From Spirosoma terrae (GTDB lineage: Bacteria; Bacteroidota; Bacteroidia; Cytophagales; Spirosomataceae): DNA of 64,000 nucleotides. A program made the translations under genes and the position numbers. The notes beneath the pieces were generated by a model that worked only from the letters and a program-made list of their open reading frames with translations, made no database searches and had not been told where the DNA came from. Shown here piece after piece: positions 35,953 to 44,147 of the stretch (position 1 is the first letter of the stretch; every line of letters starts with the position of its first letter). The DNA lies in assembly GCF_010435915.1 (NCBI RefSeq), contig NZ_JAAFZH010000001.1, forward strand, positions 992,001 to 1,056,000, written 5' to 3'.

Positions 35953-37356
35953 ATGCAAAAGACCGTAGTACTCGACGTTGTGGGTTTATCGTATTCGCTG
36001 ATTGGTGAATATACACCCTTCCTGAAACAGTGGTTTGCTGGTAAGCATCAGGCCACTATCGATCCCATGCTTCCGGCGTTAACTACGTCTGTTCAGTCGA
36101 CCTACGTAACGGGAAAATGGCCCAGTGAAACCGGTATTGTCGGGAATGGCTGGTACGACCGGACCGATTCGGAGGTTAAGTTCTGGAAACAGTCCAATAA
36201 GCTGGTTGCTGGCGAAAAAATATGGGAACGAGCCAAAAAAGTTGATCCTGATTTTACGGTCTCGAAAATGTTCTGGTGGTACAATATGTATTCTACCGCC
36301 GATTTTTCGGCCACGCCACGCCCACAGTATCCATCCGATGGTCTGAAAATTCCGGATTGCTACACGCATCCCGGCGAACTGCGCGACAGGCTTCAGCAGG
36401 AACTCGGTACGTTTCCGCTGTTTCACTTCTGGGGCCCCAATACAACCATCAAAAGTACACGCTGGATTGCCGATGCATCGATGCTGGTCGATAAATGGCA
36501 TCACCCGACGCTTACGCTGATTTATTTGCCCCATCTCGATTATTGCCTGCAAAAATTTGGTCAGGATTTTTCGAAAATAGGCAATGATCTGCGCGAGATC
36601 GACGACGTTTGCCGCGATCTGATTCAGTATTATGAAAAGGAAGGCGCCGAGGTTATTGTATTGTCGGAATACGGTATCACGAATGTAAGCCGCCCGATTC
36701 ACATAAACCGGATTCTGCGCGAAGCTGGTTTGATACGGTATCGCGAAGAACAGGGGCTTGAAATGTTCGATGCAGGGGCATCGCCCGCGTTTGCTACGCC
36801 CGATCACCAGATTGCGCATGTGTATATTAATGATTGGTCGCGGTCCGACGGGTCGGTGTTCGATAAAGTACGTACCATGCTGGAAAATACGCCCGGTATC
36901 GAACTGGTTCTGGATAAGGAGCAACAGAAAGCCTATCATATCGATCACGAACGCGCTGGCGATCTGGTCGTGGTGGCTGACGCCGATAGCTGGTTTACCT
37001 ATTACTACTGGCTCGATGATGCCAAAGCACCCGATTACGCCCGGTTAGTCGCTATTCACCAGAAACCGGGTTATGACCCTGTTGAGATGTTTATGGACCA
37101 GACCAATCCATTTATCAAGCTGAAAGCGGGCTATAAGCTGGGTCGTAAATTGCTCGGGTTCCGGTATCTGATGAACGTAATTTCGCTGGATGCTATGTTA
37201 GTAAAAGGTTCTCACGGACGTATCGGTACCGCACGTGAACATCATCCGGTGTATGTCAGTAGCCGGAACGTAGGTAATGCCCTGTCGGCCACGGATGTGT
37301 ACGATAAGCTGTGGGAAACTATAACATCGGGGGTGACAGAAAAACAGACGAACTGA
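35953..37356 (+). CDS. eboF: Alkaline-phosphatase-superfamily phosphodiesterase, EboF type
   Basis: A 467-residue protein of the nucleotide-pyrophosphatase/phosphodiesterase fold. The N-terminal metal site reads VVLDVVGLSYSLIGEY, and the nucleophile region is ALTTSVQSTYVTG (Thr in TTS). Later metal-site stretches are YLPHLDYCLQKFG, VIVLSEYGI and KGSHGR. There is no signal peptide. It follows eboE by 54 bp on the same strand. With EboD and EboE this makes three of six genes of the ebo set; eboA, eboB and eboC are not in the window. Confidence 0.85.
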   Translation: MQKTVVLDVVGLSYSLIGEYTPFLKQWFAGKHQATIDPMLPALTTSVQSTYVTGKWPSETGIVGNGWYDRTDSEVKFWKQSNKLVAGEKIWERAKKVDPDFTVSKMFWWYNMYSTADFSATPRPQYPSDGLKIPDCYTHPGELRDRLQQELGTFPLFHFWGPNTTIKSTRWIADASMLVDKWHHPTLTLIYLPHLDYCLQKFGQDFSKIGNDLREIDDVCRDLIQYYEKEGAEVIVLSEYGITNVSRPIHINRILREAGLIRYREEQGLEMFDAGASPAFATPDHQIAHVYINDWSRSDGSVFDKVRTMLENTPGIELVLDKEQQKAYHIDHERAGDLVVVADADSWFTYYYWLDDAKAPDYARLVAIHQKPGYDPVEMFMDQTNPFIKLKAGYKLGRKLLGFRYLMNVISLDAMLVKGSHGRIGTAREHHPVYVSSRNVGNALSATDVYDKLWETITSGVTEKQTN

Positions 37357-37395
37357 TTTCTTGGTTGTTGTGGCGAAAGGTCGTAACTTAAAACT

Positions 37396-37953
37396 ATGAA
37401 ACCGTACGTCGTCCTTCTGCTGCTTGCCTCCGCCTGTACGTCGAACCGGCCTCCGGCTGTGAATGCCCCAGCCGACGGGGCCGAATACTATCAGCCAAGC
37501 CAGCCGACGTATAAACTTCAGTCGCGGATTTTGCCCGATCCGCAAGGAGGTCTTGGCCATTCGCAGGACCCGGATATTCGGGTAACGGAGGTTCGGCTGA
37601 CCGCCAGTTATACGGTCGTTTATATGACCTACGCAAAAGATCAGCGCGATCGCTACTCGAATTTCTACGGTACGAGTAGTATTTCGTTTAATCCGAAAGC
37701 TGTGCTGGCTACGTCGGATGGGAAGCGAACCTTTAAACTCCTGAAGACGGAAGGCGTGCCCATGTCGCCGGAAACGGTCGAAATCAAAAATGACGAGAAG
37801 TTACCCTTTGTGCTGTATTTTGAACGGCTGGACAAAGGTATTGACACCTTCGATCTGTTCGAATGCAAGAGCGATAACGAGAACTCGTGTTTTAACGTAG
37901 CGGCTATCAATGTCGAAAATCCGTTGGATGCTACGTCTCAGCAACCGAAATAG
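37396..37953 (+). CDS. Lipoprotein sharing a domain with the OmpA protein at 44.1 kb
   Basis: A 185-residue protein with a lipobox (LLLLASAC, lipidated Cys at about 14). Residues about 60-175 form a domain not recognised: RVTEVRLTASYTVVYMTYAKD, FKLLKTEGVPM and LYFERLDKGIDTFDLFECKSD. The same arrangement, with YFERLDKG.(D/E).FDLFEC, a later CxN and VxNP, is seen in the N-terminal half of the OmpA-like lipoprotein at 44148-45470. It starts 40 bp after eboF and could be co-transcribed, but with no obvious link. Likely envelope-anchored, function unknown. Confidence 0.75.
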   Translation: MKPYVVLLLLASACTSNRPPAVNAPADGAEYYQPSQPTYKLQSRILPDPQGGLGHSQDPDIRVTEVRLTASYTVVYMTYAKDQRDRYSNFYGTSSISFNPKAVLATSDGKRTFKLLKTEGVPMSPETVEIKNDEKLPFVLYFERLDKGIDTFDLFECKSDNENSCFNVAAINVENPLDATSQQPK

Positions 37954-38034
37954 CATTCTTTTCTAACGACCCTGAATACTGATACGTCGCTATCGACGTT
38001 ACACTATATATTGCCTATGTAGTTGATTACAAGT

Positions 38035-38547
38035 ATGTCGTTTTTTGCTTCCTCTAAACATCGTTCGCGTAAATTTCTGTTTTTTACTGGTTTGCTGGGT
38101 GTAAGCTTCCTTACGTTGGCCCAGGTTACGTTAAAGTTTCGGATGCTGAGTGGGTATTCGCTCAGTAGCGATGCGCCCGTAACGAAAGGGAAACCAACGT
38201 TATTCGTTTTTGAGACACCCGACAGGTTCGAGGAGATTTTTAAGCCAGTTGATGGTGCTGGCATACGAGTCGATAAGCCCAACTTTTCCCACGAGATGGT
38301 TGTTGGTATTGCCCTGCCGCCAACCAACAAACCGCCAAAGCTGTCGATAAGCCGCGTATTTGTCCAGGATTCGGTACTGACGGTCCGTTACATCAAAATG
38401 GCCGATACGAGTCTGACCAAAAATCCACTGCCGGTTACGTCGCAGCCTACGTTATTGCTGGCTATTCCTGCCCAAACCGTGTTAAGCACGCGCATCATTG
38501 AAAATGGTCGGGTAGTGGCTACACTACGTAAAAAAGACACGGACTAA
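38035..38547 (+). CDS. Secreted hypothetical protein
   Basis: About 170 residues from the ATG at 38035 (TTG at 38023 rejected). The export segment is KFLFFTGLLGVSFLTLAQ. The mature protein has alternating strands: LFVFETPDRFEEIFKP, HEMVVGIALPPTNKPPKLSISRVFVQDSVLTVRYIK and LLAIPAQTVLSTRIIENGRVVATL. The middle recalls PrcB-type C-terminal domains, in which a polar loop links two strands, but the match is weak. It follows the lipoprotein gene on the same strand by 81 bp. Confidence 0.65.
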   Translation: MSFFASSKHRSRKFLFFTGLLGVSFLTLAQVTLKFRMLSGYSLSSDAPVTKGKPTLFVFETPDRFEEIFKPVDGAGIRVDKPNFSHEMVVGIALPPTNKPPKLSISRVFVQDSVLTVRYIKMADTSLTKNPLPVTSQPTLLLAIPAQTVLSTRIIENGRVVATLRKKDTD

Positions 38548-38599
38548 CTGAAGGTGATCGTTTATCACAAGGTTCGTTGAGCGGTACGTTATTGCAGGC

Positions 38600-40693
38600 T
38601 CAGGCAGGAACATCTATGTCTACACAGGTTCCGTTGCCGGGGCTGCTGTTAATATGGATATGCCCGGCCAACGTATCAATGCGGGTCATAATGTTATGAA
38701 GGCCAATGCCGCTAGCTTTCGGGTCCGGCGTAAAGCCAACACCATTATCACTAACGGATAGCCGTGTTCGTTGAGGATTATGGGCCAGATTCAGTACAAC
38801 CTGACTAGCCCGAGAATGCTTTATGCTGTTATTGATCAGTTCAAGTGCTACGTTATACAACTCAAATTCCACGGTAGAGCTGGGCCGTTGATAATCGGTA
38901 CCTACGTGTAGTTTGAATTGAATATCAGGATTGTAGTTTAGCTTGTCCGTTAGTTTTTGTAGCGCCGAAGCCAACCCGTGCGTTTGTAGCTCAGTAGGGA
39001 GTAGGTTGTGCGAAATTAGTCGCACATCGGAATAGATATCTTCGAGCATCTGGATAAGACCGGCATACATCGTTTGATCGGCCGCGCTATAATCTGATAC
39101 GTCCCAGGCTTCCATACGCCAGCGTAAGGCGGCCAGTTTGGTATTCAGGTTATCGTGCAGTTCGGAGGCTACGCGCTTTCGTTCCAGGTGCTGTCCTTTG
39201 TAGAGCGCTTCTTCGATTTCCTGATTTTTACGGGTCAGCTGTTCGTTTTTGTGCGTGAGTTTGCGGTTCGACCAGAATATCAATCCGGCAATCGATAGCG
39301 CCAGCACCGACAACGCGATAAGAAAGTTGCGGGACTGGGTTAGTTTCTCGTTCCTGAGCGTTTGTAAACTCAACTGCGTTTGCTGTCGTTGCTTATCGAA
39401 TTCATAATTCATGGCCGAAACCGTTGCTTTTTGCAGCGATTCTTTATTGAGCAGCGAGTCGGAGTCGGTTTTGTATTGTTTATAATGCGCTAATGCTTTT
39501 GCTACGTTGCCCGACGCTTCATAAGCATTGGCGAGTATCAAATGGTACTCCGACCGTTCTGCCAGCAACGGCGGATCAGAATCGTTGGTCCATTTCAATC
39601 CTTCGGTGGCGTAACGGATGGCCTGCGTATACTCGTTTCGGGCGAGGTGAATTTTGCTGTAGTTAATCTGAACAAGGTGGTCGAGAAAATCCTCTGAGTC
39701 GACTACCTCCCGATACAATTTGTCTCCCAAACTTGTGTATTTGAGCGCATTATCGTAGTCTTTAAGTTGCAGATAGACTTTGCCCATGCGGGAGTAGGTT
39801 TTCGGCAGCCAGTACGTTGTCTGGGTTTTTTTATGGATAGCGGCTGCTTCTGTCAGTGTTTTCAGTGCTTTACCAAACTGCCCTGTTTTTTCGTAAATAT
39901 CGGCTTGCTGATTCAGTACAAACCCTTTTAAAATAGTATCGTCGCGTTTTTGGGCTACCACAGAAGCCTCATCAAAAATTTTCAGCGCTTCTTTATACAG
40001 ACCCAGGGCCGAGTAGGCAACCCCAAGATTGGGTAGGGTTGAGCGAAGCCCGGCCAGGTCGTTGGCTTCTTCCTGAAGTTGCCGGGCTTTCAGGTAAAAT
40101 TCGACGGATTGGCTGTATCGGCCACCACGGCTGGCGAATTGCGCTTTTTCGTTATAAATCAGGCCCTGCCATGATTTATCGCCCAATTCAACAAAAATGG
40201 CATTCGCTTTATCCAGCAACGGTATGATCTCCTTTTGCCGAGTCAGGTTATCGCCCAGCAACTGCGATTTCCGTACATACGACTCGGCTTCCATATGCCG
40301 ATCATTTAGCCGGGTCGCAATCTGTAAAATGGTGTCGAGTTGGGCGTAGGCACCTTCCAGGTCGGCCTGGCGGTCGGCTTCAATACGAACGAGACGTAGC
40401 CGGGCGTTGCCTTCGCCCTTCAGAAAATTAAGCTTTCTGGCCAGTTCGAGCGATTGCCTGCTGTATAAAATGGCTATTGAATCCTGACCACTCAGCCAAT
40501 ACGCATGGCTTAACTCATATAAAACCCGGACGCGGTGCGTATCGGATTTGGTGGTTGTCAGTTCTTTTTGAAGAGTGGTGATGGACTGAGCCTGTAAGCA
40601 AACAAAAAGCGCAGACACGATGCCGACGGCGCTTACACCGATAACTTTTTTTAGGAACCTGTTTATGTTAAAAGAAATGCCGGTGTGGATCAT
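38600..40693 (-). CDS. TPR-containing sensor histidine kinase, DesK/NarX-type
   Basis: About 697 residues starting at the ATG at 40691-40693, which begins an export/anchor segment (VIGVSAVGIVSALFVCLQAQ). A long run of tetratricopeptide repeats fills residues 45-430 and lies in the periplasm. One membrane helix follows (LIALSVLALSIAGLIFW), then a coiled linker and a HisKA_3-type H-box (ERKRVASELHDNL, H513) and an HATPase with NNSIKHS, DNGVGF and GIGLHNI. Such TPR kinases usually act with a LuxR-type response regulator. None is present nearby, so this is an orphan here. Confidence 0.92.
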   Translation of the reverse strand: MIHTGISFNINRFLKKVIGVSAVGIVSALFVCLQAQSITTLQKELTTTKSDTHRVRVLYELSHAYWLSGQDSIAILYSRQSLELARKLNFLKGEGNARLRLVRIEADRQADLEGAYAQLDTILQIATRLNDRHMEAESYVRKSQLLGDNLTRQKEIIPLLDKANAIFVELGDKSWQGLIYNEKAQFASRGGRYSQSVEFYLKARQLQEEANDLAGLRSTLPNLGVAYSALGLYKEALKIFDEASVVAQKRDDTILKGFVLNQQADIYEKTGQFGKALKTLTEAAAIHKKTQTTYWLPKTYSRMGKVYLQLKDYDNALKYTSLGDKLYREVVDSEDFLDHLVQINYSKIHLARNEYTQAIRYATEGLKWTNDSDPPLLAERSEYHLILANAYEASGNVAKALAHYKQYKTDSDSLLNKESLQKATVSAMNYEFDKQRQQTQLSLQTLRNEKLTQSRNFLIALSVLALSIAGLIFWSNRKLTHKNEQLTRKNQEIEEALYKGQHLERKRVASELHDNLNTKLAALRWRMEAWDVSDYSAADQTMYAGLIQMLEDIYSDVRLISHNLLPTELQTHGLASALQKLTDKLNYNPDIQFKLHVGTDYQRPSSTVEFELYNVALELINNSIKHSRASQVVLNLAHNPQRTRLSVSDNGVGFTPDPKASGIGLHNIMTRIDTLAGHIHINSSPGNGTCVDIDVPA

Positions 40694-40906
40694 CGTCAGG
40701 GAATAGGGTGTGGATTGTTTACTTAAGTAGGCCTTATCGCGCTGATAAATAAGGCTTAAGTAAACGAATTCTCCTGATCCCAACAATGCGAACGGAGCAG
40801 AATATAGGTTTTCCTATAGAGGATACATTTGGGTCAGATCGTGTTTTTTGTAGTACGTAGCTGGGCGATTCCGATCGTTGTGTTGCTGTTCGTGATGCCG
40901 AAAAGC

Positions 40907-41758
40907 CTAAGCCATACCCAGCCAGCTAACAATAGCCGGCCCCCAATAGTATAGCGTAAAATAGTAGGTGCCCACACCTAAGAAAACCGTTGCCAGTATT
41001 AATAATCCGGATGCCAGTAATTTCAGGGCTGACGAGGCCCGGTACGTTCCGGTCCGACCAAGGACTTCTACGACCAGCAGGTTCGGAATATAGAAGAAGA
41101 AGGCCATCACCTGGTCAAATGGGCCATCGAAGGTGCGTGTATGTCCCAGTCCATTGGTAAACATGACCCAAAAACCATAATCCATGCGATACAGCCAGGA
41201 ACCGATAGCCAGGGCATATAGTCGGAGTGCCCAGAGCCGATGTTGTTCTATATTCCGCCGAACCGCGTGCCGGTAGGTTTCTACGGCTGCCCAGCCCATT
41301 AAAAGCCCATAAAGCGCAAAGCCAACACTCATGACTGGCCCGCCAATTGTGCCATTGATAGCAATGAACACCAGGCCACCTACAGCGGCCAACAGGCAAG
41401 CCAGCACATACAGTCGGCCAATCCAGCGGTGCAAAGCCGGAAAACGAACCCGGACCGAGTCGAGTAACTGGATACTGCCTAAAATCAGGATAATGCCCCC
41501 GGCCGCAAAATGAACACCAATGCCAGTGGTAGCCGTAGCCGCGCCCGGCGCATATAAGCGCGGAAGCACTCCGTTCCAGCGTTGCATATCGCCCTGATAC
41601 AAGGCGGCAGCATAAAAAGCCAGAATATAGAGACCGAACAGAAATGCGCTGCTCCAGACCGTTATAGTCAGGATGCGGCCCGACCAGTGAAGGAGGCTGG
41701 AACTCAGCTTCGACATAAATAGCCAGCGAGCTGTCGGTGGAATATCGTTACTGACCAT
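40907..41758 (-). CDS. DUF2306 membrane protein
   Basis: A 283-residue protein with about seven hydrophobic segments. The family-like stretches are GVHFAAGGIILILGSIQLL, FPALHRWIGRLYVLACLLA and NIEQHRLWALRLYALAIGSWLYR, with conserved His in the first, second and fourth stretches. Members are thought to be integral membrane proteins with a haem-like His arrangement, without a proven role. An alternative start is the ATG at 41714-41716. It is the last gene in a minus-strand run with a fatty acid hydroxylase and DUF4833 gene upstream. Confidence 0.8.
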   Translation of the reverse strand: MVSNDIPPTARWLFMSKLSSSLLHWSGRILTITVWSSAFLFGLYILAFYAAALYQGDMQRWNGVLPRLYAPGAATATTGIGVHFAAGGIILILGSIQLLDSVRVRFPALHRWIGRLYVLACLLAAVGGLVFIAINGTIGGPVMSVGFALYGLLMGWAAVETYRHAVRRNIEQHRLWALRLYALAIGSWLYRMDYGFWVMFTNGLGHTRTFDGPFDQVMAFFFYIPNLLVVEVLGRTGTYRASSALKLLASGLLILATVFLGVGTYYFTLYYWGPAIVSWLGMA

Positions 41759-41915
41759 GTCAGTAGGGGAGTTGATTGATTATCAGTTAAAAGAGGAAGA
41801 CAAATATGGTTTCTTTTTCGCTAGAAAGCTAGCGGTTGAAGGGCGAAGAGAAAGCTTACAGATGATTTAGGTACCGTTGATGGTGAACAGAACCGATGTG
41901 TTCAGAATTCTATTG

Positions 41916-42740
41916 TTATGGTGGCCCAAACAGGACCAGCAAAGCCTGTCGAACTGTTTTGGTTTGGCGAAGGTCGCGCCAAATGTCGGCCCACTCGTGG
42001 AAGTTCAGGTAGAGGACATTGTACGACTTCACGGGCTTTGTCAGGCCGTATACCGGCTTTTCGATTTCCTCCTGAAACGTACCAAAGAGCCGATCCCAGA
42101 TGATGAACGTAGTTCCAAAATTTTTATCGATGTACTGCGGATTGCGAGCGTGGTGAACGCGGTGATGAGAGGGCGTAACGAACACGTATTCCAGCCAGCG
42201 CGGTAACTTGGGGATCATTTCGGTATGAATCCAGAACTGATAGAGCAAATCGAGCTGATAGCAGGCAAACACAATAGTTGGATGAATACCCAGCAGCCAG
42301 ACTGGAATAAAGAACACAATTTTAAGATACTGAGTCCAGGAGTTGCGGAACGACGTAGTAAAATTCAGATGCTCCGACGAATGATGCGTTACGTGGGTTG
42401 CCCACCAGATGCGTTGTTTATGGGCGGTATAATGGGCTACGTAGTTACAGAGATCAATACTCACATAGGCCATGAGCCATACCCACCACGTATCGGGAAG
42501 TCGCCAGGGAATGAGCTTGTAAAAGTACCAGCTGATACCAACGGTGATTGTCTTCAGCAACGCATTGATGAGCAGACTACCGAGGCCAATGCCTATCGAT
42601 GCGTTGACATCGTGTTTGTTATAGTGTTTATCCGCATCGTGCTGCGTGAGCCACCACTCCAATAGAACGCAACAGACAATAAGCGGCACTGCGTACAACA
42701 GCAAAGGCTGTACGGTAGAGGAAATTGACGAGAAATTCAT
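41916..42740 (-). CDS. Sterol-desaturase/fatty acid hydroxylase superfamily membrane protein
   Basis: A 274-residue integral membrane di-iron enzyme. The three His boxes are HYTAH (103-107), HVTHHSSEH (116-124) and SHHRVHH (191-197). Four to five membrane segments surround them. The family oxidises C-H bonds of lipids (sterols, fatty acids, carotenoids). No sterol or carotenoid gene is beside it, so the natural substrate is unknown; a hydroxylated fatty acid or lipid A chain is possible. It is 18 bp downstream of the DUF4833 gene and likely co-transcribed. Confidence 0.9.
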   Translation of the reverse strand: MNFSSISSTVQPLLLYAVPLIVCCVLLEWWLTQHDADKHYNKHDVNASIGIGLGSLLINALLKTITVGISWYFYKLIPWRLPDTWWVWLMAYVSIDLCNYVAHYTAHKQRIWWATHVTHHSSEHLNFTTSFRNSWTQYLKIVFFIPVWLLGIHPTIVFACYQLDLLYQFWIHTEMIPKLPRWLEYVFVTPSHHRVHHARNPQYIDKNFGTTFIIWDRLFGTFQEEIEKPVYGLTKPVKSYNVLYLNFHEWADIWRDLRQTKTVRQALLVLFGPP

Positions 42741-42758
42741 GATTTGGCGAACGGGAGG

Positions 42759-43307
42759 CTACGGGTTAATGCGTTCGTAAACAGGGGTTTTGTTTTCGGG
42801 ATGAGTACCGTAGATCTCGATGTAATCGATCTTGGGGATAAGGCCTGAGCGCGGATTTACCTGAACAAACACGCGTTCCAGACAGGCACTCTGGCCATTG
42901 ATAATTGTCATGGCGACCGGATGTCCGTGATGATACGTTACCCGGATGGGCAATTTTTTGAAGGCATTCAGGCTAATTGTGGAAGCATCGGTCTCACTAG
43001 CCGTACGATGTTGTTTGTAGCCATAAGCCATTTGCCACTGAAACGCACTTAAGTCTTCCCGCTGGCCTTTATCAGCGTACCGTATCCAATAAACGTCGAC
43101 TGGTTTTTCCGTATCAAAACGACCATCAGATGTTACGTTTGCATCATACATGATGATGTTCGCATCCTTGCTACGTTGGATGTAAAAAAGTTGATGATGG
43201 TTTGACAAAGGCGCCGGAGTCGGCTTTTTATGCGCCTGGGCTGGCGAGTAACTCTGGACGAAACAGAGCGTGAGTAGCATCAAGATAGCGATGGTTTTAA
43301 GAGTCAT
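42759..43307 (-). CDS. Secreted DUF4833 protein
   Basis: A 182-residue protein with a signal peptide (LMLLTLCFVQSYSPAQA). The mature part opens with LFYIQRSKDANIIMYDANV, the recognisable DUF4833 start, then VDVYWIRYADKGQREDLS and MAYGYKQH. The family has no known function. It precedes the fatty acid hydroxylase by 18 bp, and such linkage suggests a shared envelope or lipid role. Confidence 0.85.
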   Translation of the reverse strand: MTLKTIAILMLLTLCFVQSYSPAQAHKKPTPAPLSNHHQLFYIQRSKDANIIMYDANVTSDGRFDTEKPVDVYWIRYADKGQREDLSAFQWQMAYGYKQHRTASETDASTISLNAFKKLPIRVTYHHGHPVAMTIINGQSACLERVFVQVNPRSGLIPKIDYIEIYGTHPENKTPVYERINP

Positions 43308-43401
43308 TGTAGCTGTTGTTGCGTTAATCGAAACGTATCGGCAATAGGGTAATGTGTCCTGAATTCACAGGACTGTGGAAGAACGTAGCGTCTGAATACG
43401 A

Positions 43402-43569
43402 TTAGTTCGCCATCCGGTTTTTCCGGCAAACCTTACAGCAAGCATGCGATTTGGAAGCCCCATTGCTTACTGGACAGACGGGCGGCCGTTGTGCTGAAGC
43501 AGCAGCGGGAATACGGGCCAATTTGGGCCGGTCGGTGAGTACCTTAAGTGAATGATTGGGTTGAGTCAT
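43402..43569 (-). CDS. Possible small Cys-rich protein (55 aa)
   Basis: An ATG at 43567-43569 opens a 55-codon frame ending TAA at 43402-43404. The protein is basic and Pro/Ala-rich in the middle, with four Cys: one in PPVCPVSNG and a C-terminal ACCKVC near the end (HACCKVCRKNRMAN). The CC-x2-C cluster suggests metal or haem handling, or a disulfide. It lies 94 bp upstream of the DUF4833 gene on the same strand. The only evidence is an open frame of this size and the Cys pattern, so it may not be a gene. Confidence 0.35.
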   Translation of the reverse strand: MTQPNHSLKVLTDRPKLARIPAAASAQRPPVCPVSNGASKSHACCKVCRKNRMAN

Positions 43570-43664
43570 GAGTATAAGCTGTCTTAGTTGACCTCATGAC
43601 AACTGCCCAGTTGTTTCCCCCTACGAGTCTGAAAAAAATAGTGGGAACGTAGCGTCAAGAGTTT

Positions 43665-43877
43665 TTAATCGCCCAGCATGATGTGTAAAGTAGAATCGCT
43701 GAAGCCAACGTGTTTGATGGTCATGCTCTCTACATCGGCGTTTCCCCGGATAGACGTACCGGCGGGTGGTGGCGATCCATACGTATCAATCCGTGATCGA
43801 ATGCACAGGCTGTAGTATTTCTTCGCCTGCTCGGTAAAGGTAAAATCAGCGGATTCCTTGCTCAGATAGAGTTTCAT
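43665..43877 (-). CDS. Small hypothetical protein
   Basis: A 70-residue protein. The pattern YLSKESADFTFTEQAKKYYSL then SIRGNADVESMTIKHVGF and STLHIMLGD suggests a short alpha/beta fold. An exact TATTTTTG lies 41 nt upstream at 43919-43926 on the minus strand, though no -33 TTG was seen. It heads the minus-strand run that ends with the DUF2306 gene. No function can be given. Confidence 0.5.
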   Translation of the reverse strand: MKLYLSKESADFTFTEQAKKYYSLCIRSRIDTYGSPPPAGTSIRGNADVESMTIKHVGFSDSTLHIMLGD

Positions 43878-44147
43878 ACATGAGTTTTGGGCGGTAGCTG
43901 TTGATTGATTTTTAGACTCAAAAATAGGCCAGTAGCCGAGGATCTGCTAGTTCTGGCGAAACGTTTCGACACCCGAAATAAGCTTTCTACGAAAGATCGG
44001 GCCATATTCTGTGTAATTAGTTCAGAATGAACAGCGGCTTGCTGCTTATAAGCCTTATAATTCTATGTATTTAGTAGCTTACTATATATAAAGCTAAATC
44101 GTGTTTATTTGTTGCTGGAAACCATATTCTACACCGTATTTGTGTAT

